Source of the DNA: Lachnoclostridium sp. An169
GTDB taxonomy: Bacteria > Bacillota > Clostridia > Lachnospirales > Lachnospiraceae
Direction: 5' to 3'
NCBI RefSeq assembly: GCF_002160525.1
Contig: NZ_NFKT01000017.1
Location: 1 to 64,000 of the forward strand
DNA: 64,000 nucleotides
In this document: in pieces, positions 24,975-34,400 of the stretch
Layout: the number at the start of each line of letters is the position of its first letter
Position numbering within the stretch: position 1 is the stretch's first letter
Translations under genes and position numbers: made by a program
The notes under the pieces: generated by a model
Told to the model about the DNA's origin: nothing
The model's input: the letters and a program-made list of their open reading frames with translations, nothing else
Databases searched by the model: none

Positions 24975-26117
24975 TCACCACCTGTTTTTAATAAATTCAT
25001 ATGTTTCCTGTTCCGTCTTTAGTATCTCTTCCACTGTCGGATTTTCAATCACCCGGTGCTGTTCCATACAGGTGCCGATGATCTCCGGTATCTCAAGGAA
25101 CCGGATCTTCCGGTCCAGGAACATCGCTACAGCCCGCTCGTTTGCCGCATTGAGTACAGTGGGGAGCGATCCCCCTCTCCTTGCAGCCTCGAAGGCAAGC
25201 TTCAGTCCGGTAAATGTCTCAAGGTCCGGTTTCTCAAATGTGATCTCCGTCAGCGTGGAAAAATCCAGTCTCTCTCCCGGCAGATATCTCCGCTCCGGAT
25301 AGTAGAGCGCATACTGGATCGGAAGCTTCATATCCGGAGTTCCCAGCTGTGCGATCACGGCGCCGTCCTCATATTCCACCATGGAATGAATGATACTCTT
25401 CGGCTGCACCACCACCTGAATCTGGTCCGGCGTAACGCCGAAGAGCCATTTTGCCTCGATCACTTCCAGGCCTTTGTTTACCATTGTAGAGGAGTCGATT
25501 GTGATCTTCTTTCCCATTGCCCAATTGGGATGCTTTAAGGCGTCCTCCACCTGAATATTCTCCAGCTCGCTTTTCTTCTTTCCCCGGAAAGGCCCTCCGG
25601 AAGCGGTCAGAAGAATCTTGTGAAGTGCTTTTCGCTGTCCGCCCTGGAGACACTGGAAGATAGCGCTGTGTTCGCTGTCCACCGGAAGGATGGACACGCC
25701 TTTTTCCGCCGCCAGCGGCATGATAATATGTCCTGCCGTAACCAGCGTCTCCTTGTTGGCCAGGGCAATGTCTTTTCCCGCCTTAATCGCCTCGATAGTA
25801 GGAAGGATCCCGATCATTCCCACAATGGCTGTCACCAGGATCTCTGCTTCCGGCTCGGAAGAGACGGCAAGCAGTCCGTCCATGCCGCAGAGCACCTTTA
25901 CGTCCAGGTCGCGGATGCGCTCCCTCAGCTCCCGCGCCCTCTCTTCACTCCATACTGCCGCAAGCTTCGGGGAGAATTCCCGGATCTGCTGCTCCAGAAG
26001 ATCGATGTTATTCCCCGCTGCCAGCGCAGTCACTCTGATATCTCCGTTGTTCCTTACGATTTCCAAAGTCTGGGTTCCGATGGAACCGGTGGAACCCAGT
26101 ACTGCAATCTTCTTCAT
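24975..26117 (-). CDS. dxr: 1-deoxy-D-xylulose-5-phosphate reductoisomerase
   Basis: 380 residues. The NADPH-binding start is VLGSTGSIGTQTLEIV, and the metal/substrate region contains PVDSEHSAIFQCL and the flexible loop with HPNWAMGKKITIDSSTMVNKG elements. It converts DXP to MEP in the non-mevalonate isoprenoid pathway, upstream of UppS function. It lies between cdsA (35 bp upstream) and rseP (3 bp downstream) in the usual Firmicute order. Confidence 0.97.
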   Translation of the reverse strand: MKKIAVLGSTGSIGTQTLEIVRNNGDIRVTALAAGNNIDLLEQQIREFSPKLAAVWSEERARELRERIRDLDVKVLCGMDGLLAVSSEPEAEILVTAIVGMIGILPTIEAIKAGKDIALANKETLVTAGHIIMPLAAEKGVSILPVDSEHSAIFQCLQGGQRKALHKILLTASGGPFRGKKKSELENIQVEDALKHPNWAMGKKITIDSSTMVNKGLEVIEAKWLFGVTPDQIQVVVQPKSIIHSMVEYEDGAVIAQLGTPDMKLPIQYALYYPERRYLPGERLDFSTLTEITFEKPDLETFTGLKLAFEAARRGGSLPTVLNAANERAVAMFLDRKIRFLEIPEIIGTCMEQHRVIENPTVEEILKTEQETYEFIKNRW

Positions 26118-26152
26118 ATGTCTGTTTCCTCTTTGATTATTCTTTGCCTTTT

Positions 26153-26965
26153 TCAGAGCAGGATCGCCAGATAGTATATGATCGGCGCAGTGAAAATGAC
26201 ACTGTCGAACCGGTCCAGGATCCCGCCGTGTCCGGGAATCAGTTTCCCGTAATCCTTAATGTTATGGTAGCGTTTGATGGCAGACGCCGCCAGATCACCG
26301 ACCTGTGAGATTGCGCCTCCCACAGCGCCAATCAGCGCAAACTCCGCAATATTAGCCCCTGCCGAGCCCCAGTGGTTAATTGCAAGCGCATAGAGCAGGC
26401 CGATCAATGCAGCTCCAACAATGCCGCCGATACCGCCCTCCACCGACTTCTTCGGGCTTAACACCGGCGCCATCTTATGCTTTCCGATGAGCATCCCCAC
26501 ACAGTAGGCGCAGGTATCGCAGCCCCAGGAGCAGACAAATACCAGCCACACGGTAAATACGCCCCCCGGCAGAATCCGCGTCTGATAAATATAGGAAATC
26601 ATGACCGCCACATAAAACATCCCGAAAAATGCCGCCATGATCTGCTGCGTGTTATATTTCGGATAAGCAAACACCAATACCGCCATCTGACAGATCAGAT
26701 ATGCCATAAAAAGCATCATGAACCAGTTCAGCTTCTCTCCGGGGAGAAGCGGCTCAAAATACAGGATCAGATAATAACCCACCGCAAAAATATACCCCAG
26801 TATTCCCGGAGGTTTTTTCTCGATGCCGAACACTTTATAGAGCTCTGTCATTCCGATCAGGCTGATGGCAAGCAGCACGGCAAACAGAAGGTTTCCTCCC
26901 GCGATCAGCGTTACCAGGGCGATGATCATTAACAGTATTCCACTAAGCAACCGTGTTTTAAACAT
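26153..26965 (-). CDS. cdsA: Phosphatidate cytidylyltransferase
   Basis: 270 residues with about seven or eight membrane helices. The CDP-alcohol synthase signature is visible near the C-terminus: SQVGDLAASAIKRYHNIKD followed by PGHGGILDRFDS. It makes CDP-diacylglycerol for phospholipid synthesis. It starts 5 bp after the uppS stop in the pyrH-rseP operon. Confidence 0.96.
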   Translation of the reverse strand: MFKTRLLSGILLMIIALVTLIAGGNLLFAVLLAISLIGMTELYKVFGIEKKPPGILGYIFAVGYYLILYFEPLLPGEKLNWFMMLFMAYLICQMAVLVFAYPKYNTQQIMAAFFGMFYVAVMISYIYQTRILPGGVFTVWLVFVCSWGCDTCAYCVGMLIGKHKMAPVLSPKKSVEGGIGGIVGAALIGLLYALAINHWGSAGANIAEFALIGAVGGAISQVGDLAASAIKRYHNIKDYGKLIPGHGGILDRFDSVIFTAPIIYYLAILL

Positions 26966-26970
26966 GATCT

Positions 26971-27678
26971 CTAAGCCTCCTCAACCGCTCCGAAACGTCT
27001 GTGTCTGTGATTATATTCCTCCACAGCTTTCTCAAGCTCCTTTTTCGTAAAATCCGGCCACGGAACATCCGTAAAGTAAAATTCCGAATAGGCAAGCTGC
27101 CAGAGCAGATAGTTGGACAGCCGCTGTTCGCCGCTTGTGCGGATCATCAGGTCCGGATCCGGGATTCCCGCAGTATCAAGATAGGAGGCAAATACATCTT
27201 CTGTGATCTCTGCCGGATTCAGCTTTCCGTCTGCGCAGTCCTGTGCCATCTTTTTCGCCGCCCGGGTCAGCTCGTCCCGGCTTCCGTAATTGAGGGCGAT
27301 GGTAAAATTCAGCCCGCCGTTGTTCACCGTCGCCTCCTCCAGCTCCCGGATTCTCGTGCGGATATCCTCATCCAGCGGCTCGATATCACCGATCACCCGG
27401 ACTTTCATATCGTTTTTCGCCGCCGTCTTCAGGCAGGTCTTCATATAATTGCGGAGCAGCTTCATCAGAGCGTCCACCTCGTCTTTCGGGCGGCTCCAGT
27501 TCTCCGTGGAAAAGGCATACACAGTCAGGTACTTGATCCCCATGCGCCAGGCTTCCTCACAGATTCTCTCCACATTTTTGCTTCCCTGGGCATGGCCGTA
27601 ATTGCGGGGCATTCCTTTCGCCTTTGCCCAGCGGCCGTTCCCGTCTAATATGATCGCAATATGCTGTGGTACTTTCAT
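26971..27678 (-). CDS. uppS: Isoprenyl transferase (undecaprenyl diphosphate synthase)
   Basis: 235 residues. The catalytic start is HIAIILDGNGRWAKAKGMPR with Asp12 as the key acid, and the C-terminal substrate site RTSGEQRLSNYLLWQ is intact. It makes the C55 lipid carrier for peptidoglycan. The frame is open to 27735, but the ATG at 27678 follows AAGGAGAACG and matches the family N-terminus. It lies 5 bp before cdsA and 111 bp after frr. Confidence 0.96.
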   Translation of the reverse strand: MKVPQHIAIILDGNGRWAKAKGMPRNYGHAQGSKNVERICEEAWRMGIKYLTVYAFSTENWSRPKDEVDALMKLLRNYMKTCLKTAAKNDMKVRVIGDIEPLDEDIRTRIRELEEATVNNGGLNFTIALNYGSRDELTRAAKKMAQDCADGKLNPAEITEDVFASYLDTAGIPDPDLMIRTSGEQRLSNYLLWQLAYSEFYFTDVPWPDFTKKELEKAVEEYNHRHRRFGAVEEA

Positions 27679-27789
27679 CTTCGTTCTCCTTACCGAATTA
27701 TAAATCTGGTCATACAAAAGACTAAATCTGCTCATGCAAAAGAGGGCTCTGGTAATAAAAGCCCCCTTTTTCTTCTCTCACAAAGCAGT

Positions 27790-28341
27790 TTATACTGTCA
27801 TGATCTCCTTTGATTTTGCCTCAATCATCCGGTCTACCTTCTCCACGTACTTGTCCGTCAGCTTCTGAAGGCCGTCCTCAAGATCCTTGATGCCGTCCTC
27901 GGAGATCTCTGTTCCTTTCAGTTTCTTAAACGCCACGTTACCGTCCCGGCGGATATTCCTGAGTGCAACTTTGGCAGCCTCGCCTTTCTTCTTTACGTCC
28001 TTGGCCAGTTCCTTTCTGCGCTCCTCCGTAAGTTCCGGGAAAATCAGACGGATGGATGTACCGTCATTGGTCGGATTGATGCCGATATCCGATGTCAGAA
28101 TCGCCTTTTCAATCGCCTTGAGCATACTCTTCTCCCAGGGCTGGATCTGAATCATACGCGCCTCCGGAACAGACACGTTCGCCACCTGCTGAATCGGTGT
28201 CGGCGCTCCGTAGTAATCTACTACCAGCTTGTCCAGCACATGTGGATTCGCCCGTCCCGCACGGATCGTAAGGAGTTCTCCGTCGAGGTTGTTGATCGTC
28301 TTTGTCATCTTGCTGTCATATGCCTGTAATTTTTCATCCAT
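27790..28341 (-). CDS. frr: Ribosome recycling factor
   Basis: 183 residues, close to the standard 185. Typical motifs: RAGRANPHVLDKLVVDYYG, PTPIQQVANVSVPEARM and GEAAKVALRNIRRD. It releases ribosomes from mRNA after termination, with EF-G. It starts 13 bp after pyrH, in the conserved pair. Confidence 0.97.
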   Translation of the reverse strand: MDEKLQAYDSKMTKTINNLDGELLTIRAGRANPHVLDKLVVDYYGAPTPIQQVANVSVPEARMIQIQPWEKSMLKAIEKAILTSDIGINPTNDGTSIRLIFPELTEERRKELAKDVKKKGEAAKVALRNIRRDGNVAFKKLKGTEISEDGIKDLEDGLQKLTDKYVEKVDRMIEAKSKEIMTV

Positions 28342-28354
28342 ATTTCAAATCCTC

Positions 28355-29050
28355 CTATACTGTTACTTTTGTCCCTGTGAAATTACCCTTCATGGTCTCC
28401 ACGATACTGTTCTCTTCATTCAGCCCGAACACAAGCATGGGCATTTTATTCTCCAGACAGAGTATGGACGCTGTCAGATCGACTGCCGCAAGCTTCTTAT
28501 CTATGACTTCCTGGATAGAAACCTGATCGTATTTTACCGCCGCAGGATTTACCTTCGGATCGCTGTCATAGATACCGTCGATTGCCTTGGCAAGCAGCAT
28601 GGCGTCCGCCTCGATCTCAATGGCACGGAGCACCGCTCCTGTATCGGTGGAGAAATACGGATGTCCCGTTCCTCCTGCAAAGAAGATTACCTTACCTTCC
28701 TCCAGGGCAGCCACAGCCGCATCCTTGGAAAACAGGCTGGTAAATGCTCCGCACACAAACGGGGTAAACACTTCCGTCTTCATCCCCACATGACGGAAGA
28801 TCTCGGAGACATAAATACAGTTCATGACTGTCGCAAGCATCCCGATCTGATCCGCCTTCGTCCGATCAATGGTTTCGCTTGTCCTTCCTCTCCAGAAGTT
28901 GCCGCCGCCTGTCACAATAGCGACCTGAATCCCGTCATCGACAAGCTGCTTTACCTGTTCTGCGACGCCGATGCAGGTAGCCTCGTCAAATCCTGTCTTT
29001 TTCTCACCCGCAAGCGCCTCGCCGCTGAGCTTCAATAATACTCTTTTCAT
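28355..29050 (-). CDS. pyrH: UMP kinase
   Basis: 231 residues of the amino-acid-kinase fold: RVLLKLSGEALAGEKKTGFD at the N-terminus, GGGNFWRG in the phosphate-binding region and DAMLLAKAIDGIYDSDP for the nucleotide site. It phosphorylates UMP to UDP. It is the first gene of the pyrH-frr-uppS-cdsA-dxr-rseP unit. Its promoter lies in the 3' end of the upstream ClC gene. Confidence 0.97.
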   Translation of the reverse strand: MKRVLLKLSGEALAGEKKTGFDEATCIGVAEQVKQLVDDGIQVAIVTGGGNFWRGRTSETIDRTKADQIGMLATVMNCIYVSEIFRHVGMKTEVFTPFVCGAFTSLFSKDAAVAALEEGKVIFFAGGTGHPYFSTDTGAVLRAIEIEADAMLLAKAIDGIYDSDPKVNPAAVKYDQVSIQEVIDKKLAAVDLTASILCLENKMPMLVFGLNEENSIVETMKGNFTGTKVTV

Positions 29051-29110
29051 ACTGTATGGCTCCTTTGTCTCTCTGCTTTGCGCAGCGCCGCCTCTTCCGC
29101 CGGCGCTGTC

Positions 29111-30727
29111 CTAAAATGAAGTATAACATAAGTTTTCTAATTTGTCATGTACATATCCGGCATCTCTCACATCTGTGATGACCGTCAGCTTATCCCCCGC
29201 CATGAGCCCCGTTCTGCCCCGGGGGATCAGCTCCTTTCCGTCACGCTCCACTGCCACCAGAAGGCAGTTCTTCGGCCAGGTAATATCGCTGACCTTCTTC
29301 CCCTCCAGAACTGATCCGCTCATGATGACAAACTCGCTGAGCACCTTTTCCCGTCCGGTAACATTTTCCCGTCTGGCGCCTTCTTCGTCCCCGGAACCGT
29401 CCGCCGCGCCGCCGTCTCTTCCATCCTCCTTTTTTCCGCTTAGGATTCTTCCAAGAAGGCTCTCATAGATGGGCTCCGATTTCAGGAGATGGGCCGTGAT
29501 GTAGGCCGCCACGGAGACGATCGCCAGGGAGAGCATCTGGCTGACGGAACCGGACATCTCAAAAAGAAGGATAATCCCGGTAATCGGAGCGCGCACAATC
29601 GCCGTGAAGAATCCCGCCATGGAGAGAAGGACAAAATTGTTCATATACACCGGGTCCAGACCGAAGAGAGCTGTCCCCGTCATGGAGAAGATGCCTCCGA
29701 TCAGCGCACCGAGGATCAGAAGCGGGAAGAAAATGCCTCCCGGTGCCCCGGAACCGAAACTGACTGCGGAGAAAAGAAATTTTACAACAAACGTGACGAT
29801 CAGCCCTCCAAGCAGCATCTCCCCTCCGGTCAGTGAGACGATCAGATCATTTCCGCTGCCGAGGACAGAGGGCATGACCAGTCCCAGCCCCCCTGCTGTC
29901 ATGAACGCGATGACCAGACGTCCGGTCCCGGTTAGGAATTTCGGTTTTTTATAGAGATCCTGTGCTGCCAGCATTCCTTTATTATAGAGAGCTCCCATTA
30001 CGCCCAGGATAATCCCGAGAATCACGAGGAGCCAGTAATAATTCTGGGGCAGCACATGTTCCAGGCGGAACTGAAACACCGGATCAAGTCCGATGATGTG
30101 GGAACAGATATAATCTGCTGTCACCGAAGCAGTCATAACCGAGATCAGAATGCTTGTGGAAAATCCCTTGTGAATCTCCTCCAGAGAAAACATCATGCCC
30201 GCAAGGGGCGCATGGAAAGCCGCCGCAAGCCCTGCGCTTGCCCCGCATGTCATCAGATGGTTCTCTTCCGTCTTTCCCCGGTCGAGGAGGCGGGAAATTC
30301 CCTGTCCCGTCATGGCGCCCAGCTGGATAGACGGACCCTCCCTTCCCAGGGAAAGTCCTCCCAGAATACACAGAAAACCTCCCAGGAATTTCGCCGGGAG
30401 GACTTTCTTCCAGTTCTCTGAGAGCTTTCCCATGATCTCCCCTTCGATCTGGGGGATTCCGCTTCCCGAGATCATCGGCTCCCACTTCACAAGCCTTCCG
30501 ACGATCAGAGCAAGCACGAACAGCACCAGGAACCAGCCCGCAATCCGCAGAGGATGTCCGCTGATAAATGCGAGCACTGACTTCAGCCACTGCCCTGCGA
30601 ACGTGAGCGCCACACGGTACAGCAGGACCACAAGACCGGCAGCCGCGCCCACCAGAAGCCCTTCCCCGATCAGCAGAACAGGAAGGCGCCGGACTCTGTC
30701 CAGGGTATGTGAAGTATCTTTCTTCAT
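29111..30727 (-). CDS. ClC-family chloride channel/transporter with C-terminal TrkA-C domain
   Basis: A 538-residue protein. The ClC ion-path signatures are GSGIPQIEG, GREGPSIQLGA (with the gating Glu) and GSGAPGGIFFP. The inner proton Glu appears in MMFSLEEIHKG, suggesting H+/Cl- exchange (or fluoride/chloride antiport) rather than a passive channel. Residues ~470-535 form a TrkA-C/RCK-C ligand domain (VSDITWPKNCLLVAVERDG). A low-complexity Asp/Gly/Glu linker precedes it. It starts 44 bp after lrgB and may be co-transcribed. Confidence 0.93.
   Translation of the reverse strand: MKKDTSHTLDRVRRLPVLLIGEGLLVGAAAGLVVLLYRVALTFAGQWLKSVLAFISGHPLRIAGWFLVLFVLALIVGRLVKWEPMISGSGIPQIEGEIMGKLSENWKKVLPAKFLGGFLCILGGLSLGREGPSIQLGAMTGQGISRLLDRGKTEENHLMTCGASAGLAAAFHAPLAGMMFSLEEIHKGFSTSILISVMTASVTADYICSHIIGLDPVFQFRLEHVLPQNYYWLLVILGIILGVMGALYNKGMLAAQDLYKKPKFLTGTGRLVIAFMTAGGLGLVMPSVLGSGNDLIVSLTGGEMLLGGLIVTFVVKFLFSAVSFGSGAPGGIFFPLLILGALIGGIFSMTGTALFGLDPVYMNNFVLLSMAGFFTAIVRAPITGIILLFEMSGSVSQMLSLAIVSVAAYITAHLLKSEPIYESLLGRILSGKKEDGRDGGAADGSGDEEGARRENVTGREKVLSEFVIMSGSVLEGKKVSDITWPKNCLLVAVERDGKELIPRGRTGLMAGDKLTVITDVRDAGYVHDKLENLCYTSF
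29120..29148 (-). promoter_or_regulatory. pyrH-operon promoter inside the end of the ClC gene
   Basis: -35 ATGACA (29143-29148), 17 bp, extended -10 TGT-TATACT (29120-29125) on the minus strand. The leader then contains an 8-bp GC hairpin, CAGCGCCG / CGGCGCTG (29084-29109), without a T-run. Confidence 0.55.
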
Positions 30728-30771
30728 AATTCTCTCTCCATTTCTTTTCAGCCAACACTTCCGTACTCTGC

Positions 30772-31473
30772 TCAGCAGAGGATTCCCGACAGGAGCACAG
30801 TGATCAGTCCGCAGATTCCGATCGCCAGACCGCTCATGGCGCCCTCCACCTCGCCGATCTCTACCGCTTTTGACGTACCCACCGCATGGCTTGACGCACC
30901 GATTGCCAGACCTGCCGCCACCGGATCACTCACACGGAAGACACGGATCAGAAGCGGTGCAAATATGCTTCCCAGAATACCGGTAAAGATCACTGCTGCC
31001 ACGGTAATTGAAGGCGTACCGCCGGAAGTCCCGGCAATGCTGACAGCGATGGGTGTGGTAACGGATTTCGGGAGAAGGGATGCCGTCAGGTTCTCATTCA
31101 GCCCGAAAAGGCGGCACATCAGATACACGCTTCCCATAGATGCAGCCGAACCGGCCGCGCACCCCGCCAGAACCGGCAGCCAGTATTCCTTCAATATCTG
31201 TTTCTTTGCATAGACTGCCACAGCAAGACAGGCTGTCGCAGGGGCGAGGAACATGTCGATTACCGTTCCTCCCACATCATAAGAATCATAGGGAATATGA
31301 AAGATCAGAAGCACCCCTGCCACCAGGACAACAGCGATGACAAGCGGATTGCACAGCGGGGTTCTGAGCTTACGGTTCAGCTTCACTCCCACCCAGAACG
31401 CTGCCGCACTGATGCCTGCTCCGAAATAGGGAGAGGACGTCAGTTCATTTATTACACTGCTTATCCCGCTCAT
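30772..31473 (-). CDS. lrgB: LrgB/CidB-family antiholin-like or metabolite-export protein
   Basis: 233 residues with about seven membrane helices. Family-typical stretches: LTASLLPKSVTTPIAVSIA and AIGASSHAVGTSKA. LrgAB/CidAB pairs are linked to murein hydrolase control and to pyruvate transport. The start overlaps lrgA by 4 nt (ATGA). Confidence 0.93.
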   Translation of the reverse strand: MSGISSVINELTSSPYFGAGISAAAFWVGVKLNRKLRTPLCNPLVIAVVLVAGVLLIFHIPYDSYDVGGTVIDMFLAPATACLAVAVYAKKQILKEYWLPVLAGCAAGSAASMGSVYLMCRLFGLNENLTASLLPKSVTTPIAVSIAGTSGGTPSITVAAVIFTGILGSIFAPLLIRVFRVSDPVAAGLAIGASSHAVGTSKAVEIGEVEGAMSGLAIGICGLITVLLSGILC

Positions 31474-31868
31474 GACTTTCTCCTCCTTTCTTCTGCCGCA
31501 TTTCTTCCGGCAGTCATTCTACCGGCCGTCAGTCTCACCACCGCTTTCACCACATATGCAGTCACCGCAAATGTGACAACCGTGGAGATGACACAGACCG
31601 CAAGGATCTGAAGCACATTGTTTTTCAGAATGTCAAAATAATTGATGATGCTCACACCTGCCGGCACAAAGAAAAACGCCATGTTTTCCAGGAGGAAATC
31701 CGCCTTTTCCTGAACGTGCTCCACTTTCAGTATTCCTGTCACCAGACAGAAAAAGAGAAGAAGCATTCCGATCACGCTTGCCGGGAATGAAAAGGGCAGG
31801 AATCTCTCCACCACCTCGCTGATCCAGCATACTGCAAATATAATTCCTACCTGTCTGATAATCTTCAT
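31470..31868 (-). CDS. lrgA: LrgA/CidA-family holin-like protein
   Basis: 132 residues, four helices. The typical LrgA stretch FSFPASVIGMLLLFFCLVTG is present, followed by FFFVPAGVSIINYFD. It pairs with lrgB (4-nt overlap). A consensus promoter lies about 75 bp upstream, divergent from aroF. Confidence 0.93.
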   Translation of the reverse strand: MKIIRQVGIIFAVCWISEVVERFLPFSFPASVIGMLLLFFCLVTGILKVEHVQEKADFLLENMAFFFVPAGVSIINYFDILKNNVLQILAVCVISTVVTFAVTAYVVKAVVRLTAGRMTAGRNAAEERRRKS

Positions 31869-31941
31869 AATCCCATCACACTCTCTTCCTTACTTTATCT
31901 TTGGCTGTAACTTTGCTGTCTCTTTTATCCACCGATGTATA

Positions 31942-31970
31942 AAGATACCACCCGGCATATGGCATGTCAA
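31942..31970 (-). promoter_or_regulatory. lrgAB promoter
   Basis: -35 TTGACA (31965-31970), 17-bp spacer, -10 TATCTT (31942-31947) on the minus strand. Confidence 0.65.
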
Positions 31971-32012
31971 CGACATTCTGTCGATTTCTTCCAAAATGCG
32001 TAACAGTTCAGC

Positions 32013-32041
32013 TTGACATTCCCCTTACAATATTTTATGAT
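32013..32041 (+). promoter_or_regulatory. aroFB promoter
   Basis: -35 TTGACA (32013-32018), 17-bp spacer, -10 TATGAT (32036-32041). It leaves a leader of about 105 nt before aroF in which I see no T-box or clear attenuator. Confidence 0.7.
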
Positions 32042-32155
32042 ACATATGTTTTCGTACTTTAAACAACTAAAATTTTACAGTGCGAAGTTATAAGTGATAA
32101 TTTTTATCAGCTTTCAATTTTGAATAACAAATGTAAATACCGGAGGATTACAGCT

Positions 32156-33169
32156 ATGATTATTGTATTAAAGCCACACACAAGTGAAGAAAACATTACA
32201 CGTGTGGAGAACCTGGTTAAAAACCGCGGTCTCGACACACATGTTGTACGCGGTACGGAGATGACCATCATCGGATGTATTGGAGACACCACGCTGATCG
32301 ACCCGAGACTGTTCGAGGTGGACAGCAGCGTTGATAAGGTCATGCACGTCCAGGAGCCTTACAAACTTGCCAACCGTGCATTCCACCCGGAAGACTCCGT
32401 CATCGACGTATCCGGAGTCAAAATCGGCGGCGGTCATGTAGGGCTGATCGCAGGTCCCTGTTCCGTGGAATCTTTCGAACAGGTTCTGGAAGTTGCAAAG
32501 GCAGTCAAGGCATCCGGAGCGAATCTGCTCCGGGGCGGCGCGTTCAAGCCGAGAACCAGCCCCTACTCCTTCCAGGGTCTGGGTCTGGAAGGTCTGGACA
32601 TTCTCTGCGCAGTAAAAGAAGAGACCGGTCTTCCCATCGTGACAGAGCTAATGTCCCCCCAGTATCTGGATATCTTCAATGAGAAAGTAGACCTGATCCA
32701 GATCGGCGCCCGCAACATGCAGAACTTCGATCTTCTGAAACAGCTCGGACAGGTTGACCGCCCGATTCTCCTCAAACGCGGACTCAACGCAACCTATGAA
32801 GAGTGGATCATGTCCGCAGAATACATTATGGCGTCCGGCAACGAAAACGTCATTCTCTGCGAGCGCGGTATCCGTACATTCGAGACCTATACAAGAAACA
32901 CCCTGGATCTCCAGAGCATCCCGGTTCTCCGCAAGAAAACCCACCTTCCGGTGGTCGTTGACCCTAGCCACGCAGGTGGAAAATGGTGGCTTGTGGAGCC
33001 TATGGCAAAAGCTGCCATCGCAGCAGGGGCGGACGGCCTTATGATCGAGGTACACAATAATCCGGAGTGTGCGCTGTGCGACGGCGCCCAGTCGCTGAAA
33101 CCCGAGAAATACGACTCCCTGCTCAAACAGGTAAAACAGATTGCAGAAGTTGTAGGAAAAATCCTGTAA
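32156..33169 (+). CDS. aroF: 3-deoxy-7-phosphoheptulonate (DAHP) synthase, type Ib
   Basis: 337 residues. An N-terminal ferredoxin-like regulatory domain (MIIVLKPHTSEENITRVE; ~85 residues) precedes the KDO8P/DAHP synthase barrel with AGPCSVES, RGGAFKPRTSPYSFQG and DPSHAGGKWW. This is the AroF subtype that starts the shikimate pathway from PEP and erythrose 4-phosphate. The ATG at 32156 follows CGGAGG; the frame opens at 32120 without a site. It precedes aroB by 31 bp. Confidence 0.95.
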   Translation: MIIVLKPHTSEENITRVENLVKNRGLDTHVVRGTEMTIIGCIGDTTLIDPRLFEVDSSVDKVMHVQEPYKLANRAFHPEDSVIDVSGVKIGGGHVGLIAGPCSVESFEQVLEVAKAVKASGANLLRGGAFKPRTSPYSFQGLGLEGLDILCAVKEETGLPIVTELMSPQYLDIFNEKVDLIQIGARNMQNFDLLKQLGQVDRPILLKRGLNATYEEWIMSAEYIMASGNENVILCERGIRTFETYTRNTLDLQSIPVLRKKTHLPVVVDPSHAGGKWWLVEPMAKAAIAAGADGLMIEVHNNPECALCDGAQSLKPEKYDSLLKQVKQIAEVVGKIL

Positions 33170-33200
33170 AAAGTTTTTTGCATACAAGGAGTATCTCATT

Positions 33201-34262
33201 ATGAAACTGACAGTAAATTTAGGAGATAACAGTTATCCGATCTATATTGACCGGGGCATTCTTCCCAGAGCCGGGGAGTATGTATCACAGTTTTTCCACG
33301 GGAAGCGGATCATGATCATCTCTGATGACAACGTATTTCCTCTTTACGGGCAGACACTCACCGATTCCCTGGCGGAGTCTGGCTATGAGTGCCACAGCCT
33401 GGTACTCCCCCACGGGGAGCCTACAAAAAGCTTTGATTCCCTGCCCGGTATCTATGCCGCGCTGCTTCAGGCAAAAATGACAAGAAGCGACCTGGTGGTT
33501 GCCCTGGGCGGCGGGGTCATCGGCGACCTGGCAGGCTTTGCTGCGGCGAGCTTCCTGCGCGGCGTAAAGCTTCTTCAGATCCCCACCTCCCTGCTGGCAC
33601 AGGTGGATTCCTCTGTGGGCGGGAAAGTGGCGGTTGATCTTCCCCAGGGAAAAAATCTTGTGGGAGCATTCTTCCATCCGAAGATGGTGCTCATTGACCC
33701 GGACGTGCTTGATACACTGCCCGCTCATTTCATCAGCGATGGAATGGGCGAAGTCATCAAATACGGGTGCATCAAAGATGCGGAACTGTTCCGGACGCTC
33801 TGCGCCCATACCTCTTTTGAGGACCTGAAGAGCGATCTCGTCTCCATCATCGCCCGGTGCGTGGATATCAAGCGTGTCGTTGTGGAGGCGGATCAGTTCG
33901 ACACAGGGGAACGGATGCTTCTGAACTTCGGTCATACCCTGGCCCACACACTCGAGCAGTATTATCACTATGAGCGGGAAAGCCACGGGGAAGCGGTAGG
34001 CATCGGCATGTACCACATCACAAAGATTTCCGAGGGAATGGGCCTTACAGCGCCGGGCTGCGCGGAGCAGATCCGGCATGCCCTTGAGATCTACGGTCTT
34101 CCCGTATCCTGCGGTCTTCCCGTAGAATCGCTGATCGAAGCCATCACCCTGGACAAGAAAAACCTGAACGGGAAACTGAACGTTGTGCTGCTCCGCGAAA
34201 TCGGTGACAGCTATGTATATCCCACAGATGTTTCTTTCTTCAAAGACGCAGGGGTTATCTGA
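33201..34262 (+). CDS. aroB: 3-dehydroquinate synthase
   Basis: 353 residues. NAD-binding and substrate motifs are seen: VALGGGVIGDLAGFAAASF, IPTSLLAQVDSSVGGKVAVD and metal ligands in LNFGHTLAHTLE and ESHGEAVGIGMYH. It catalyses the second shikimate step directly after aroF. The start has an AAGGAG site. A strong terminator follows. Confidence 0.96.
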   Translation: MKLTVNLGDNSYPIYIDRGILPRAGEYVSQFFHGKRIMIISDDNVFPLYGQTLTDSLAESGYECHSLVLPHGEPTKSFDSLPGIYAALLQAKMTRSDLVVALGGGVIGDLAGFAAASFLRGVKLLQIPTSLLAQVDSSVGGKVAVDLPQGKNLVGAFFHPKMVLIDPDVLDTLPAHFISDGMGEVIKYGCIKDAELFRTLCAHTSFEDLKSDLVSIIARCVDIKRVVVEADQFDTGERMLLNFGHTLAHTLEQYYHYERESHGEAVGIGMYHITKISEGMGLTAPGCAEQIRHALEIYGLPVSCGLPVESLIEAITLDKKNLNGKLNVVLLREIGDSYVYPTDVSFFKDAGVI

Positions 34263-34350
34263 AAAAATCAGCAAGATATAACAAAGTGAGGCAATCTGAG
34301 AACTGTGATTTATATGCGAATATATTATAACAGCCTATTGGTTCGTAAGA

Positions 34351-34388
34351 ACAGCGGCAGGAGTTGATTTTCCTGCCGCTGTTTCACT
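34351..34388 (+). terminator. Terminator after aroB
   Basis: A perfect 12-bp stem, ACAGCGGCAGGA (34351-34362) / TCCTGCCGCTGT (34371-34382), with an 8-nt loop and following TTCACTT. Confidence 0.7.
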
Positions 34389-34400
34389 TAAGCCAAAAAT

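Noticed and set aside
29084..29109. Terminator between the ClC gene and pyrH
   Set aside because: The GC hairpin lacks a T-run on either strand; it was treated as a leader hairpin.
32042..32155. T-box or attenuator in front of aroF
   Set aside because: No T-box sequence and no terminator-like hairpin with a T-run; the leader is plain A+T-rich DNA.
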